DNA of 56,702 bases from Lachnospiraceae bacterium (GCA_022510725.1 JAFLSW010000012.1:1-56702), one strand, 5' to 3'. Shown: positions 39,024-48,116, counted from the first letter of the stretch. Numbers and translations: made by a program. The notes: generated from the letters alone by a model not told the origin.

Positions 39024-39794
39024 ATGAAAATTGAAAAAATTAATGAAAACCAAATACGTTGTACCCTGACCAAACACGATCTGGCAGACAGAGAGCTTAA
39101 AATAAGCGAGTTGGCCTATGGCAGCGATAAGGCAAAATCGCTTTTCAGAGATATGATGGAACAGGCTTCCTATGAATGCGGCTTTGAGGCAGATGACATA
39201 CCCCTTATGATCGAGGCAGTTCCCATTAATGCGGAATGCATTGTTTTGACCATTACCAAAGTGGAAGATCCGGAAGAACTTGACACCCGGTTTTCTAAAT
39301 TTGCACCTTCCGTTCATGAGGAGGCATTCAGCGAATTTGATGCAGAGGATATCACAGATGAGGTGATGAATCTCTTTCAAAAGGTACAGGATGTGGAAAG
39401 CGGATTGTTCAGCGATCATTCCAGAACAGAGCATTTTTCTTATAATGAACCCCCTGTTCACGCCAAACCCAACAAGCCTGCGGCAACGGACAATGCCCCC
39501 GCCAACTCCTGCATCTACAGTTTTACCAGTCTGAATCATCTTATCAGACTGGCTCATATTGTATCAGATATGGAACTGGGTGAAAACTCTCTATATAAAG
39601 ATGTCGCACTGGGAGAATACCGTCTGTTGATCAACAACGATCATTCCAGTGCAGAAAACTTCAACAAGCTGTGTAATATTGTGTCGGAATATGGCCGTTA
39701 TCTGAAAAATGCTACCGGAACGGAAGCTTACCTGACAGAACATTACGAAGCGGTTTGTCTGGACCATGCATTACAGACTCTGGCCGAAATCTAG
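39024..39794 (+). CDS. mecA: MecA-family adaptor protein
   Basis: 256 residues. N-terminal KIEKINENQIRCTLTKHDLADR is the MecA signature; the acidic middle (about 90-165) is linker-like; the C-terminal domain should bind ClpC. In Bacillus MecA targets ComK and other proteins for ClpCP degradation. The C-terminal half starts with SLNHLIRLA-type phrases seen in family members. Convergent with the DUF1858 gene, separated by a shared terminator. Confidence 0.9.
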   Translation: MKIEKINENQIRCTLTKHDLADRELKISELAYGSDKAKSLFRDMMEQASYECGFEADDIPLMIEAVPINAECIVLTITKVEDPEELDTRFSKFAPSVHEEAFSEFDAEDITDEVMNLFQKVQDVESGLFSDHSRTEHFSYNEPPVHAKPNKPAATDNAPANSCIYSFTSLNHLIRLAHIVSDMELGENSLYKDVALGEYRLLINNDHSSAENFNKLCNIVSEYGRYLKNATGTEAYLTEHYEAVCLDHALQTLAEI

Positions 39795-39837
39795 GGCAGC
39801 CTTTGGCAGCTTACAGCATATCGATCCGAAACAAATA

Positions 39838-39874
39838 AACCTCAGCTTTGAAAACTTCAAGGCTGAGGTTTTAA
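39838..39874. terminator. Bidirectional terminator between mecA and the DUF1858 gene
   Basis: AACCTCAGC (39838-39846) pairs with GCTGAGGTT (39862-39870); an inner TTGAA/TTCAA extends the stem. T-run on the plus strand and A-run on the other side. Confidence 0.85.
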
Positions 39875-39886
39875 ATACACTGCGAT

Positions 39887-40078
39887 CTATAAAGCCTGGA
39901 TCTTGCTCATCAGGTCGTCTACATCCATGCCATGGACCATTGCTGCTTCCTCTAAAGTCTCTGCCTGAGCGGAAGGGCATCCTACACAATGCATGCCGGC
40001 GTTAAGCAAAATCGGAATCACATCGGCATTGACCCTGATGATTTCCCCAATGGTCATATCCTTTGTAATTGCTGCCAT
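39887..40078 (-). CDS. DUF1858 small redox-disulfide protein
   Basis: 63 residues. It matches the DUF1858 family, also called the hybrid-cluster-protein-associated redox disulfide domain: [31 protein letters not shown]-type sequence with a CVGC pair near residues 32-35. Likely an electron-transfer or redox-sensing role in anaerobes. It is transcribed divergently from pflB, sharing the 280-base control region. AGGAG precedes the ATG. Confidence 0.88.
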   Translation of the reverse strand: MAAITKDMTIGEIIRVNADVIPILLNAGMHCVGCPSAQAETLEEAAMVHGMDVDDLMSKIQAL

Positions 40079-40163
40079 ACCAATTCCTCCTTATTTAGTG
40101 GTTTATGAGGTTAGTATAACCCTATCTTGTGTTTTTATCAATATCACATTTTAAGAAGAAAAT

Positions 40164-40187
40164 TTTTACCAAATTTTTTTGGTAAAA
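40164..40187. promoter_or_regulatory. Perfect inverted repeat in the pflB/DUF1858 control region
   Basis: TTTTACCAAA (40164-40173) and TTTGGTAAAA (40178-40187) with TTTT between. It lies 60 bases upstream of the pflB -35 and 85 upstream of the divergent gene. Operator-like symmetry, but it is AT-rich and the regulator is not identified. Confidence 0.5.
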
Positions 40188-40246
40188 TTTATTAAAAATT
40201 TTTCTGTTTTTTCCTGATTTGTATGTAAAAAAGTACAACTGAAATC

Positions 40247-40276
40247 TTGACTCACACAGTGCTTTTAACCTATAAT
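40247..40276 (+). promoter_or_regulatory. Promoter of the pyruvate formate-lyase operon
   Basis: TTGACT (40247-40252), 18 bases, TATAAT (40271-40276). Predicted start near 40283 gives a leader of about 75 bases. Confidence 0.8.
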
Positions 40277-40290
40277 TGAAGAACGGATAA

Positions 40291-40328
40291 GCATAGTTTT
40301 TATGCGTTACTTGACGGTTTAGAACCGT
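40291..40328 (+). other. Two short hairpins in the pflB leader
   Basis: GCATA/TATGC (40291-40295, 40301-40305) and ACGGTT/AACCGT (40314-40319, 40323-40328). The second is followed by an A-rich stretch and the AGGAGG ribosome site (40344-40349). They may protect the mRNA of this highly expressed gene; no riboswitch recognised. Confidence 0.4.
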
Positions 40329-40358
40329 TTAAAAAATTATAATAGGAGGCATTTCAAA

Positions 40359-42398
40359 ATGAGACCAGAATGGACAGATTTTGTAGGCGGCAAGTGGGAT
40401 AAAGAAATCAATGTACGTGACTTTATCCAGAGAAACTACACTCCTTATGAAGGAGACGAAGAGTTCCTTGCAGGACCTACCCAAAACACCACAGACTTAT
40501 GGAACATGGTGCTGGATTTACAGAAAAAGGAAAGGGAAGCAGGCGGGGTGCTGGATATGGACACCAAAGTTGTATCCACTATTACTTCCCATGGTCCGGG
40601 GTATCTTGACAAGAGCAAAGAGACTATCGTTGGCTTCCAGACCGACAAACCTTTCAAACGTTCCATGCAGCCTTACGGCGGTATCCGTATGGCAGAGAAA
40701 GCTTGCTCTGACAACGGCTACACTGTAGACCCTGAGATTTCCGAGTTCTTCTCCACTCACAGAAAAACTCACAATGCAGGCTGCTTTGATGCTTACACTC
40801 CTGAGATGAGAGCATGCCGTTCTTCCCATATCATTACCGGTCTTCCGGATGCATATGGCCGCGGACGTATCATCGGCGACTACAGACGTATTGCTCTGTA
40901 CGGTATTGACAGACTGATCGAGGATAAGGAAGCGCAAAAAGAGTCCACCGGAAAAGTTATGACAGATGATGTGATTCGTCTTCGCGAAGAGATTTCCGAG
41001 CAGATGGTAGCATTAAAGCTGATGAAGGAAATGGCAGCTTCTTACGGATGCGATATTTCCAAACCCGCTTCCAATGTTCAGGAAGCAATCCAGGCAGTAT
41101 ACTTCGGATACTTATCCGCAGTAAAAGAGCAGAACGGTGCAGCAATGTCCTTAGGACGTACTTCTACCTTCCTTGACATTTATGCACAGAGAGACTTAAA
41201 GAACGGTACCTTTACCGAAGAGCAGATTCAGGAATTTGTTGACCACTTCATCATGAAGCTGCGCTGCATCAAATTCGCTCGTACTCCCGAGTACAATCAG
41301 ATCTTCGCAGGCGATCCCGTTTGGGTTACCGAGTCCCTTAGCGGTGTAGGTGTTGACGGACGCCACATGGTAACAAAGATGTCCTTCCGTTATCTGAATA
41401 CATTAAACAACTTAGGACCTTCTCCTGAGCCCAACTTAACAGTTCTCTGGTCCACAAGACTTCCTGAAGCTTGGAAGAAATTCTGTGCAAAGATGTCCAT
41501 CAAGACTTCTTCCATTCAGTATGAGAACGACGACCTGATGAGAGTTACTCACGGTGATGACTACGGTATCGCATGCTGCGTATCCTCCATGGTAATCGGT
41601 AAAGAGATGCAGTTCTTCGGCGCTCGTGCAAACCTGGCAAAATGTCTGCTTTACGCATTAAACGGCGGTGTAGACGAAGTAACCAAGAAACAGGTTGGTC
41701 CCAAGTATCGTCCTGTTGTAGGCGATGTACTGGATTATGATGATGTTATGGATAAATTCGTTGACATGATCGAGTGGCAGGCATCCGTATATGTGAATAC
41801 TCTGAATGTGATTCACTACATGCACGACAAATACTGCTACGAAAGAGCACAGATGTCCTTACATGACAGAGATGTAAAACGCTACTTTGCAACCGGTGTT
41901 GCAGGTCTTTCCATCGTAGCTGACTCCTTATCCGCTATTAAATATGCAAAGGTTGAGGTAGTTCGTGACGAGGATGGCGTTATCGTTGACTTCAAGACAA
42001 CCGGTGACTTCCCTAAATACGGTAATGACGATGACCGCGTAGACACCATCGCCCAGGAGATCGTACACATATTCATGACTGCGATCAGAAGAAACCACAC
42101 CTACAGAAACGGTGTTCCTACCACTTCCATTCTTACCATTACATCTAATGTAACCTATGGTAAGGCAACCGGTAACACACCTGACGGACGTAAGAAAGGT
42201 CAGCCTTTCGCTCCCGGTGCTAACCCCATGCATGGTCGTGACACCCACGGTGCAGTTGCTTCCTTATCTTCTGTATCCAAGCTTCCTTTCAATGATGCAC
42301 AGGATGGTATCTCCAATACCTTCACCATCATCCCCGGAGCTCTTGGTAAAGAGGATCAGGTATTCGCAGGCGATATCGAACTTGACTTAAACAAATAA
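40359..42398 (+). CDS. pflB: Pyruvate formate-lyase core subunit, lacking the glycyl-radical domain
   Basis: 679 residues against about 760 in one-piece enzymes. It cleaves pyruvate with CoA to acetyl-CoA and formate. The PFL barrel is complete: N-terminal [27 protein letters not shown], and the catalytic pair Cys406-Cys407 in [10 protein letters not shown]. The sequence runs to [17 protein letters not shown], then a stop, exactly where a normal PFL continues into the glycyl-radical domain. No RVSGYAV motif is present. That domain is encoded separately at 42655-42897. AGGAGG lies 9 bases upstream. Codon use is that of a highly expressed gene. The partner and activase are in the same locus. 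Confidence 0.95.
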   Translation: MRPEWTDFVGGKWDKEINVRDFIQRNYTPYEGDEEFLAGPTQNTTDLWNMVLDLQKKEREAGGVLDMDTKVVSTITSHGPGYLDKSKETIVGFQTDKPFKRSMQPYGGIRMAEKACSDNGYTVDPEISEFFSTHRKTHNAGCFDAYTPEMRACRSSHIITGLPDAYGRGRIIGDYRRIALYGIDRLIEDKEAQKESTGKVMTDDVIRLREEISEQMVALKLMKEMAASYGCDISKPASNVQEAIQAVYFGYLSAVKEQNGAAMSLGRTSTFLDIYAQRDLKNGTFTEEQIQEFVDHFIMKLRCIKFARTPEYNQIFAGDPVWVTESLSGVGVDGRHMVTKMSFRYLNTLNNLGPSPEPNLTVLWSTRLPEAWKKFCAKMSIKTSSIQYENDDLMRVTHGDDYGIACCVSSMVIGKEMQFFGARANLAKCLLYALNGGVDEVTKKQVGPKYRPVVGDVLDYDDVMDKFVDMIEWQASVYVNTLNVIHYMHDKYCYERAQMSLHDRDVKRYFATGVAGLSIVADSLSAIKYAKVEVVRDEDGVIVDFKTTGDFPKYGNDDDRVDTIAQEIVHIFMTAIRRNHTYRNGVPTTSILTITSNVTYGKATGNTPDGRKKGQPFAPGANPMHGRDTHGAVASLSSVSKLPFNDAQDGISNTFTIIPGALGKEDQVFAGDIELDLNK

Positions 42399-42419
42399 TA
42401 TTTTAAGAAGGTAAGCGTT

Positions 42420-42623
42420 ATGGATGAAAATGCAATGATCGAAGACCTGATTCGTCAGCTGGACAAAGGCATGGAAAACGAAGTTGGTCATGTAAATGTA
42501 GATGTTGATGAATTGGCACAAAACACAAAAAATGTGGAGACAATGGGATGCGTTGAGTGTTCCAAGACCCCACTTGCATGCAGTGTTCCAACGCTTCACG
42601 AAGGCTTAGATGAAAAAGAATAA
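42420..42623 (+). CDS. Small cysteine protein resembling half a glycyl-radical domain
   Basis: 67 residues, no named family recognised. It lies between the PFL core and its glycyl-radical domain, AAGAAGG 8 bases upstream. Residues 9-29 (EDLIRQLDK..., then GHVNVDV) resemble residues 9-30 of the 80-residue radical domain (DNLVNLLDG..., then GHHLNVNV). Where that protein goes on to its glycine loop, this one has Cys44, Cys47 and Cys54 (CX2CX6C). The tail is acidic. A paralogue is encoded at 5740-5958. Docking to the PFL core, metal binding or thiol redox sensing are possible but inferred. Confidence 0.82.
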   Translation: MDENAMIEDLIRQLDKGMENEVGHVNVDVDELAQNTKNVETMGCVECSKTPLACSVPTLHEGLDEKE

Positions 42624-42654
42624 GCAAAATTAAAATTATAGGAGGTAATAAATT

Positions 42655-42897
42655 ATGGCAGAATCTTCAGCTCAGGTAGATAACCTGGTAAACTTACTGG
42701 ATGGATACGCAACAAAAGGCGGACATCACTTAAATGTTAATGTATTAAACAGAGACACATTGCTGGACGCTCAGAAGAATCCTGAGAAATATCCTCAGCT
42801 TACTATCCGCGTTTCCGGCTATGCTGTTAACTTCATCAAATTAACACCTGAACAGCAGGCAGATGTTATCAGCAGAACCTTCCATGAATCCGTTTAA
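42655..42897 (+). CDS. Separate glycyl-radical domain of pyruvate formate-lyase (GrcA/YfiD-like)
   Basis: 80 residues that correspond to the end of a normal [38 protein letters not shown] with the radical glycine at Gly55, and [14 protein letters not shown]. The C-terminus HESV matches the family end. In Escherichia coli the similar GrcA/YfiD repairs oxygen-cleaved PFL, but there the main enzyme still has its own domain. Here the core lacks one, so this protein should be an obligatory subunit. GGAGGT lies 8 bases before the ATG, the best ribosome site of the three genes. A terminator follows directly. Confidence 0.95.
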   Translation: MAESSAQVDNLVNLLDGYATKGGHHLNVNVLNRDTLLDAQKNPEKYPQLTIRVSGYAVNFIKLTPEQQADVISRTFHESV

Positions 42898-42906
42898 TTA
42901 AAGATC

Positions 42907-42945
42907 AAAAGCCTTTCGGAATATTCCGGAAGGCTTTTTCTTTTT
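42907..42945 (+). terminator. Terminator of the split PFL operon
   Basis: AAAAGCCTT pairs with AAGGCTTTTT (42907-42915 with 42930-42939), with an inner CGGAAT/ATTCCG extension and a T-rich tail. It ends the core-small protein-radical domain transcript 9 bases after the stop. Confidence 0.9.
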
Positions 42946-42998
42946 AGATTCTTATGGTAAAATATAAGTGATCTTTATAAAAGAAAAGAGGTTTTGTT

Positions 42999-43769
42999 AT
43001 GAGCGGAAGGATTCATTCATTGGAAAGCTTTGGAACGGTAGACGGACCCGGAACCCGATTTGTGGTATTTGTACAGGGCTGTCCCATGCGGTGTGCGTAC
43101 TGTCACAATCCCGATACCTGGGCCATGACAGGCGGCAAACAGATAGAAGTATCGGAGATCATTGAGCAATACGAGCGCAATAAACCTTTTTATGCCAACG
43201 GCGGCGGCATTACCGTTACCGGCGGCGAGCCTTTGATGCAGATCGACTTTTTGATCGAATTATTTACTGCCTGCAAAGAAAAAGGGATCCATACCTGCAT
43301 TGATACCTCCGGCATCGCATATAATCCTAATAATACAGAATATAACAAAAAACTGGATCAACTGATGGAGATGACGGATCTGGTCATGCTGGATATCAAG
43401 CATATCGATCCGGAAAAACACAAAGAACTGACCAAGCAGCCAAATGACGGCATTCTGGCCTTTGCCGCCTACTTAAACGAAAAGAAGGTAAACATGTGGA
43501 TCCGTCATGTGGTGGTACCGGGACTGACAGATGATGAAGAATCCTTATTTAAGCTGGGCTATTATATCGGACAGTTTACCAACCTGACTGCATTGGATGT
43601 CCTCCCTTATCATGATATGGCAAAGAAAAAATACAAAGAACTGGGAATGGATTATTCCTTACAGGATGTTCCACCCATGGATAAAAATAAGATTCCCGAG
43701 AAAAAGGAACATATTTTAAACGGCATCCGAAAACGCCGCCAGGAACTGGGCATTACCCATCACAATTAA
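42999..43769 (+). CDS. pflA: Pyruvate formate-lyase activating enzyme
   Basis: 256 residues, radical SAM. The CPMRCAYCHNPDTW segment holds the [4Fe-4S] CX3CX2C motif (about residues 29-36). The glycine-rich VTGGEPLMQ follows, then VMLDIKHIDPEKH. It generates the glycyl radical by abstracting a hydrogen from the glycine, here presumably Gly55 of the separate domain. It sits beyond the PFL terminator, so it is read either by read-through or from a weak promoter near 42950-42985. Confidence 0.96.
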   Translation: MSGRIHSLESFGTVDGPGTRFVVFVQGCPMRCAYCHNPDTWAMTGGKQIEVSEIIEQYERNKPFYANGGGITVTGGEPLMQIDFLIELFTACKEKGIHTCIDTSGIAYNPNNTEYNKKLDQLMEMTDLVMLDIKHIDPEKHKELTKQPNDGILAFAAYLNEKKVNMWIRHVVVPGLTDDEESLFKLGYYIGQFTNLTALDVLPYHDMAKKKYKELGMDYSLQDVPPMDKNKIPEKKEHILNGIRKRRQELGITHHN

Positions 43770-43779
43770 ATTTTTCCAC

Positions 43780-43808
43780 TTGTTTTCTACCTGTATTTGT
43801 ATTAGAAT
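43780..43808 (+). promoter_or_regulatory. Promoter of the ferredoxin gene
   Basis: TTGTTT (43780-43785), 17 bases, TAGAAT (43803-43808), followed by AGGAGG at 43851-43856. Confidence 0.6.
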
Positions 43809-43864
43809 AGCATTGTGGATTGATAATTTTTTATCATTATTTTTATTCTAAGGAGGATAAGATT

Positions 43865-44035
43865 ATGGCATTCGTAATTGGTGACGCTTGTGTAGCTTGC
43901 GGCGCATGTGAAGGCACTTGCCCTGTTGGTGCGATCAGCATGGGAGACGGCAAATTCGAGATCGATCCCGGCACATGCATCAGCTGCGGTTCTTGTGCAG
44001 GACAGTGCCCTACCGGCGCTATTTCTGAAGGCTAA
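43865..44035 (+). CDS. 2[4Fe-4S] clostridial ferredoxin
   Basis: 56 residues. Two CX2CX2CX3CP clusters (CVACGACEGTCP and CISCGSCAGQCP) in internal symmetry, the classic clostridial ferredoxin. It carries low-potential electrons, for example between pyruvate oxidoreductase or hydrogenase and partners, and could reduce the radical-SAM cluster of the PflA next to it. Start at 43865 has AGGAGG 8 bases upstream. Confidence 0.97.
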   Translation: MAFVIGDACVACGACEGTCPVGAISMGDGKFEIDPGTCISCGSCAGQCPTGAISEG

Positions 44036-44063
44036 GCAAGAAAGGCATGATAGCAAAATAATC

Positions 44064-44110
44064 AGGACTGTCGTATTTATTATTACATATTTCTACGACA
44101 GTCCTTTTTA
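44064..44110 (+). terminator. Ferredoxin terminator, possibly bidirectional with dnaB
   Basis: A perfect 12-bp stem AGGACTGTCGTA/TACGACAGTCCT (44064-44075, 44094-44105) with an 18-base loop and a T-run. The convergent dnaB gene ends at 44125. Confidence 0.88.
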
Positions 44111-44124
44111 TTATTGTCCATTTA

Positions 44125-45483
44125 TCAGCTGTTTTCATCAGAATACTGATGGTGTTCCAAATTGGCAAACTTGGTATAATCCGGAAGCCAGGCCAGTTTT
44201 ACTGTTCCAATGGGGCCGTTCCTCTGTTTTGCGATATTGATCTCCGCAACTCCCATTTCTTTGGTATCTTTGTTATAATAATCATCCCTGTAAATGAACA
44301 TGACCACATCCGCATCCTGCTCAATGGCACCGGATTCCCTTAAATCCGAAAGCATAGGGCGCTTATCCGGTCTCGATTCCACTGCACGGCTCAGCTGGGA
44401 AAGAGCTACCACAGGCACATTTAATTCCCTTGCCAGCGCTTTTAAGGAACGGGAAATTTCAGAAATCTCCTGCTGCCTGGAATCGGAATGGGAATTCCCG
44501 CTCATCAGCTGCAAATAATCGATGATGATCAGATTGATATCTTGTTCCATTTTATATCTTCTACATTTACTTCTAAGCTCGGAAATGCTGATACCCGGTG
44601 TAGCATCGATGATCAAATTGGAATTTCCTATCACTCCGGCCGTTTCGATCAAACGGTCCCAATCATCATCCGTCAGTCTTCCGGTTCGAATATTCCCTGA
44701 ATTCACATTGGATTCCAAAGAAAAGAGACGGTTTACCAACTGAACCTCCGACATCTCCAAACTGAAAATGGCTACACTCATATTTTGCTTAAATGCTACA
44801 TGCTGGGCGATATTTAATACAAAGGCTGTTTTTCCCATAGAGGGTCTTGCCGCGATCAAAACCAGATCAGAAGGCTGCAAACCGGACAGCTTATAGTCCA
44901 GATCCAAAAACCCTGTAGGAATTCCCGTAACTGCTCCGCCTGCCCTCGCGGCCGCCTCAATACGGTTCATAGCATCTACCACAATATCCCGAATATGAAT
45001 ATAATCTCCGGAACTTCGCCTTTGCACCAGGTCAAAAATCTGCTTTTCCGTATCCTCCAGAATAGAATACAAATTTTCCTGTCCGGCATAACATTTATTG
45101 GCAATATCCTCATTTACCTTTATCAGTCGTCTTAAGAGTGCATTTTCCGACACGATCTTGCAATACATCTTGATGTTTGAGGAAAAAGGTACCGATACAG
45201 CCAACTTTCCCAAGAATTCAACATTACTGAATTCCGCAGGCACATCCTTCTCATGTAACATGTTTTGAAGCGTAACAATATCGACAGCTCCATCCCTGTC
45301 CTGAAGTTCCACAATAGCAGTAAAGATTTTACCATACTGTTTTCCGTAAAAATCTTCTTCTGTCAATAATTCAGATGCGGTAATAATAGCATCTCTGTCA
45401 ACTATCATGGCTCCTATGACCGACTGCTCTGCTTCCACACTATGAGGCATTATTCTTTTTATAATCTGTTCCTCTGCTGCCAT
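44125..45483 (-). CDS. dnaB: Replicative DNA helicase DnaB
   Basis: 452 residues. N-terminal DnaB domain and C-terminal RecA-like motor: Walker A AARPSMGKTAF, Walker B LIIIDYLQLMSG, and the ESGAIEQDADVVMF segment. It unwinds DNA at the fork. The ATG at 45483 has GGGAAG 8 bases upstream; a TTG two codons earlier is too close to it. Third gene of gdpP-rplI-dnaB, the usual Firmicutes order. The probable loader is encoded at 17442-18416. Confidence 0.97.
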   Translation of the reverse strand: MAAEEQIIKRIMPHSVEAEQSVIGAMIVDRDAIITASELLTEEDFYGKQYGKIFTAIVELQDRDGAVDIVTLQNMLHEKDVPAEFSNVEFLGKLAVSVPFSSNIKMYCKIVSENALLRRLIKVNEDIANKCYAGQENLYSILEDTEKQIFDLVQRRSSGDYIHIRDIVVDAMNRIEAAARAGGAVTGIPTGFLDLDYKLSGLQPSDLVLIAARPSMGKTAFVLNIAQHVAFKQNMSVAIFSLEMSEVQLVNRLFSLESNVNSGNIRTGRLTDDDWDRLIETAGVIGNSNLIIDATPGISISELRSKCRRYKMEQDINLIIIDYLQLMSGNSHSDSRQQEISEISRSLKALARELNVPVVALSQLSRAVESRPDKRPMLSDLRESGAIEQDADVVMFIYRDDYYNKDTKEMGVAEINIAKQRNGPIGTVKLAWLPDYTKFANLEHHQYSDENS

Positions 45484-45497
45484 AGACAATTCTTCCC

Positions 45498-45944
45498 TTA
45501 CGCTTCTTCCACCTTTACCTTGAGCATGCCGCTTACCTGAGGATGCAGCTTAACCTTTACTTCATAAGTACCAAAATTTTTAATGGGCTCAGGAAGAACG
45601 ATCTTCTTTTTATCAATTTCTTTCTGATAACACTCTTTATAAGCCACAGCAATTTCTTTGGTGGAAACGGACCCAAAAGCTTTTCCGCCTTCCCCCGCTT
45701 TCATCTTCAAAACCACACTCTGTTCTTCCATTTCCTTTGCAAAGTCTTTGGCATCCTGTAAAAGCTTTGCAGCCACCTTATCGTCATTTGCCTTCTTTAA
45801 CTTCAGATCGTTCATATTCGCCGGTGTCGCTTCTACACCCAGCTTTTTTGGCAAAATATAATTTCTGGCATAACCATCATTTGCATTGATGATATCGCCT
45901 TTTTTTCCAAGAGATTTTACATCCTCCAACAAGATCACTTTCAT
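45498..45944 (-). CDS. rplI: 50S ribosomal protein L9
   Basis: 148 residues. Typical N-terminal domain MKVILLEDVKSLGKKGDIIN and NDGYARNYILPK, then the long helix and a C-terminal globular domain. Sits 1 base after gdpP and 14 before dnaB. Confidence 0.97.
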   Translation of the reverse strand: MKVILLEDVKSLGKKGDIINANDGYARNYILPKKLGVEATPANMNDLKLKKANDDKVAAKLLQDAKDFAKEMEEQSVVLKMKAGEGGKAFGSVSTKEIAVAYKECYQKEIDKKKIVLPEPIKNFGTYEVKVKLHPQVSGMLKVKVEEA

Positions 45945-45945
45945 G

Positions 45946-47997
45946 CTATATTTCTCCTTTCTCTGACATTTCTGTCAAAGTCTCTTTTAACTTTTCCGTA
46001 GCCTCTTCCAGACTTATTTCACTTAATTGCGCTGCCGCTACATTTAAATGTCCGCCGCCGCCTAAGCGCTCCATAATGATCTGTACATTAACCTCGTCAA
46101 TACTTCTTGCACTGATATAAATAACCTGATGATAATCGGTCAGCACAAAGCTGGCTTTAATACCTGTCACATTTAACAACTCATTTGCTGCCTGAGCACC
46201 TACCACAGTGGGATTATGTGCTTCCTCCGGCACACAAGTAGAAATAGCATATACATCCCGGAAAATAGAAGCTTTGCTGATTGCCTCCGCTTTGGCACGA
46301 TAATCTGCCAGATCGTCCCGCAGCATCTTTCTCACCCTAGTCACATCTGCACCGTTTCTACGCAGATATGCTGCCGCCTCAAAGGTTCTGACACCTGCTT
46401 TGCTGATAAAATTGTTGGTATCGATCACAATACCGCCATAAAGGCAGTCCGCTTCTGCACTCCTTAATTTTAATCCGCTTTCCACATATTGAATGACCTC
46501 CGTAACCATTTCACAGGCACTGGATGCATAAGTCTCAACATAGGACAAGGTAGCATTTTCAATAATTTCTTCACTCTGTCTGTGATGATCCAAAACTACA
46601 ATGGAGCGGCACATTTTAAGCAGCTCCGGACACTCGGTTATGCTGGGTTTATTGACATCTACTACCACCAGACAGGTATTGGCTCCTGCCAGCTCTTCCG
46701 CCCGGGCATTTCCTATGAGGATCTCCTCGCCTTCCTCCTCATGACTGATAAAATGATCTACCATAGGCCGGATAGAAGGCATGATATCATTGATAACAAT
46801 GTAAGCACTCCTTCCCAATGCCTTGGCAATCCGATAAATACCTACCGATGCCCCAAAGCTGTCGATATCCGTCATGCGATGCCCCATAACGATGACCCTG
46901 TCCTTGGAGGAAATGATCTCCTTTAAAGCATGCGCTTTTACACGGGCTTTTACACGAGTATTTTTCTCCACCCGCTGGCTCTTGCCGCCATAATAGCTAA
47001 CGCCTTCTTTGGTCTTGACTACCGCCTGGTCACCGCCACGGCCCAATGCCAGATCAATGGATGTTCTGGCATATTCATAATTCTGGCTGTAACTAAGACC
47101 ACCTACCCCCACACCGATGCTTAAAGTAACGGACATATCATTTCCGATATTGACAGTTTTAACATCCTCCAACAGGTCAAAACGGTTTTCCTGTAAAACC
47201 TTTAAAGACTGTTTCCGTAAAATAAAGAAAAACTTATCCTTTTCCATCTTGCGGACAATACCGTCAATAGAAGCAAAGTATTTATTGACCTTTCTCTCAA
47301 TGAGAGCCGTAAGCAGGGAACGCCTAACCTCTTCAATACTGTCTAAAGCCTCTTCATAGTTATCAATATACAATAAACCAACCGCAAGACTTTGGTTGTC
47401 ATTTTCCCGTATGGCAATTTTTAAAGCTGTTTCATCAAAGAGATATACGGAGATCAAGCAGCCGTCATATACGCCGTCGGATTCAAAAATATCGCTGTTT
47501 TTTACCATTTCAGCCAAAGGGATCCTTTTCAGCTTTGCATGAAAGTCCTTATCATCCTGCTGAAATTCTACTTCTGTGGCATCTTCTTCGCCAATAGGCA
47601 GCCTATCTTTGGAAATCTCCGGAAAATAATTAAAGATGGGTTTATTTTCCGGCCGTTCTTTCCCAACGATCTGCTGAAAGGCTCGGTTAGCCCATATGAC
47701 TCGTCCCGATTCATCCAAAAGGGCATTTGGCAGCTCCAGGTCCCTTAAAAGCCTTTTTTGTATCTGTCCGTATTGAGTTGCAAAACTAACCAGTTCATTC
47801 ATGATGACCGATCGGTTAAAATGCTCCAAAAACAAAAAGCATAACAAATAGATCAGAGTAAACCCTGATAATATGACGCCTGCCGTTACATCAATGGTAT
47901 ATATGACAGCATCTGTACATCCCAAAAGGATTCCAAACCATACCGGAAGCCTAAAATACAGCCGCAGCCTTCCCTTAAATTTTAATTTTTTATTCAT
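45946..47997 (-). CDS. gdpP: Cyclic-di-AMP phosphodiesterase GdpP
   Basis: 683 residues. Two N-terminal membrane helices, a PAS-like region, a degenerate GGDEF domain (about 170-305), and a DHH/DHHA1 phosphodiesterase with VMGHRMTDIDSFG, VVLDHHRQS and the terminal GGGGHLNVAAAQL. It hydrolyses c-di-AMP, controlling potassium and osmotic balance. Start at 47997: the promoter is at 48054-48082 and AGAGG precedes this ATG; upstream ATGs would lie almost at the RNA start. Confidence 0.95.
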   Translation of the reverse strand: MNKKLKFKGRLRLYFRLPVWFGILLGCTDAVIYTIDVTAGVILSGFTLIYLLCFLFLEHFNRSVIMNELVSFATQYGQIQKRLLRDLELPNALLDESGRVIWANRAFQQIVGKERPENKPIFNYFPEISKDRLPIGEEDATEVEFQQDDKDFHAKLKRIPLAEMVKNSDIFESDGVYDGCLISVYLFDETALKIAIRENDNQSLAVGLLYIDNYEEALDSIEEVRRSLLTALIERKVNKYFASIDGIVRKMEKDKFFFILRKQSLKVLQENRFDLLEDVKTVNIGNDMSVTLSIGVGVGGLSYSQNYEYARTSIDLALGRGGDQAVVKTKEGVSYYGGKSQRVEKNTRVKARVKAHALKEIISSKDRVIVMGHRMTDIDSFGASVGIYRIAKALGRSAYIVINDIMPSIRPMVDHFISHEEEGEEILIGNARAEELAGANTCLVVVDVNKPSITECPELLKMCRSIVVLDHHRQSEEIIENATLSYVETYASSACEMVTEVIQYVESGLKLRSAEADCLYGGIVIDTNNFISKAGVRTFEAAAYLRRNGADVTRVRKMLRDDLADYRAKAEAISKASIFRDVYAISTCVPEEAHNPTVVGAQAANELLNVTGIKASFVLTDYHQVIYISARSIDEVNVQIIMERLGGGGHLNVAAAQLSEISLEEATEKLKETLTEMSEKGEI

Positions 47998-48053
47998 AGA
48001 TACAGCCTCTTTATTTTTAACAGACATAGGATACAAAATCCCATATATTCTCT

Positions 48054-48082
48054 ATTATAACATTAAACCCGATTTTTACCAA
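48054..48082 (-). promoter_or_regulatory. Promoter of gdpP-rplI-dnaB
   Basis: On the minus strand TTGGTA (48077-48082) and TATAAT (48054-48059), 17-base spacing. Confidence 0.75.
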
Positions 48083-48116
48083 CTCTCTTTTTTGAAAAGA
48101 TAAACCCATACCATAT

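Noticed and set aside
40164-40187. The palindrome as a terminator
   Set aside because: It lies upstream of both divergent genes, so there is no transcript to end there; operator or chance symmetry is more plausible.
40359-42897. The split PFL as a sequencing frameshift or decayed gene
   Set aside because: The gap holds an intact 67-codon gene with its own ribosome site, the radical-domain gene has a strong GGAGGT and ATG, and both halves keep all catalytic motifs. A single-base error cannot produce this.
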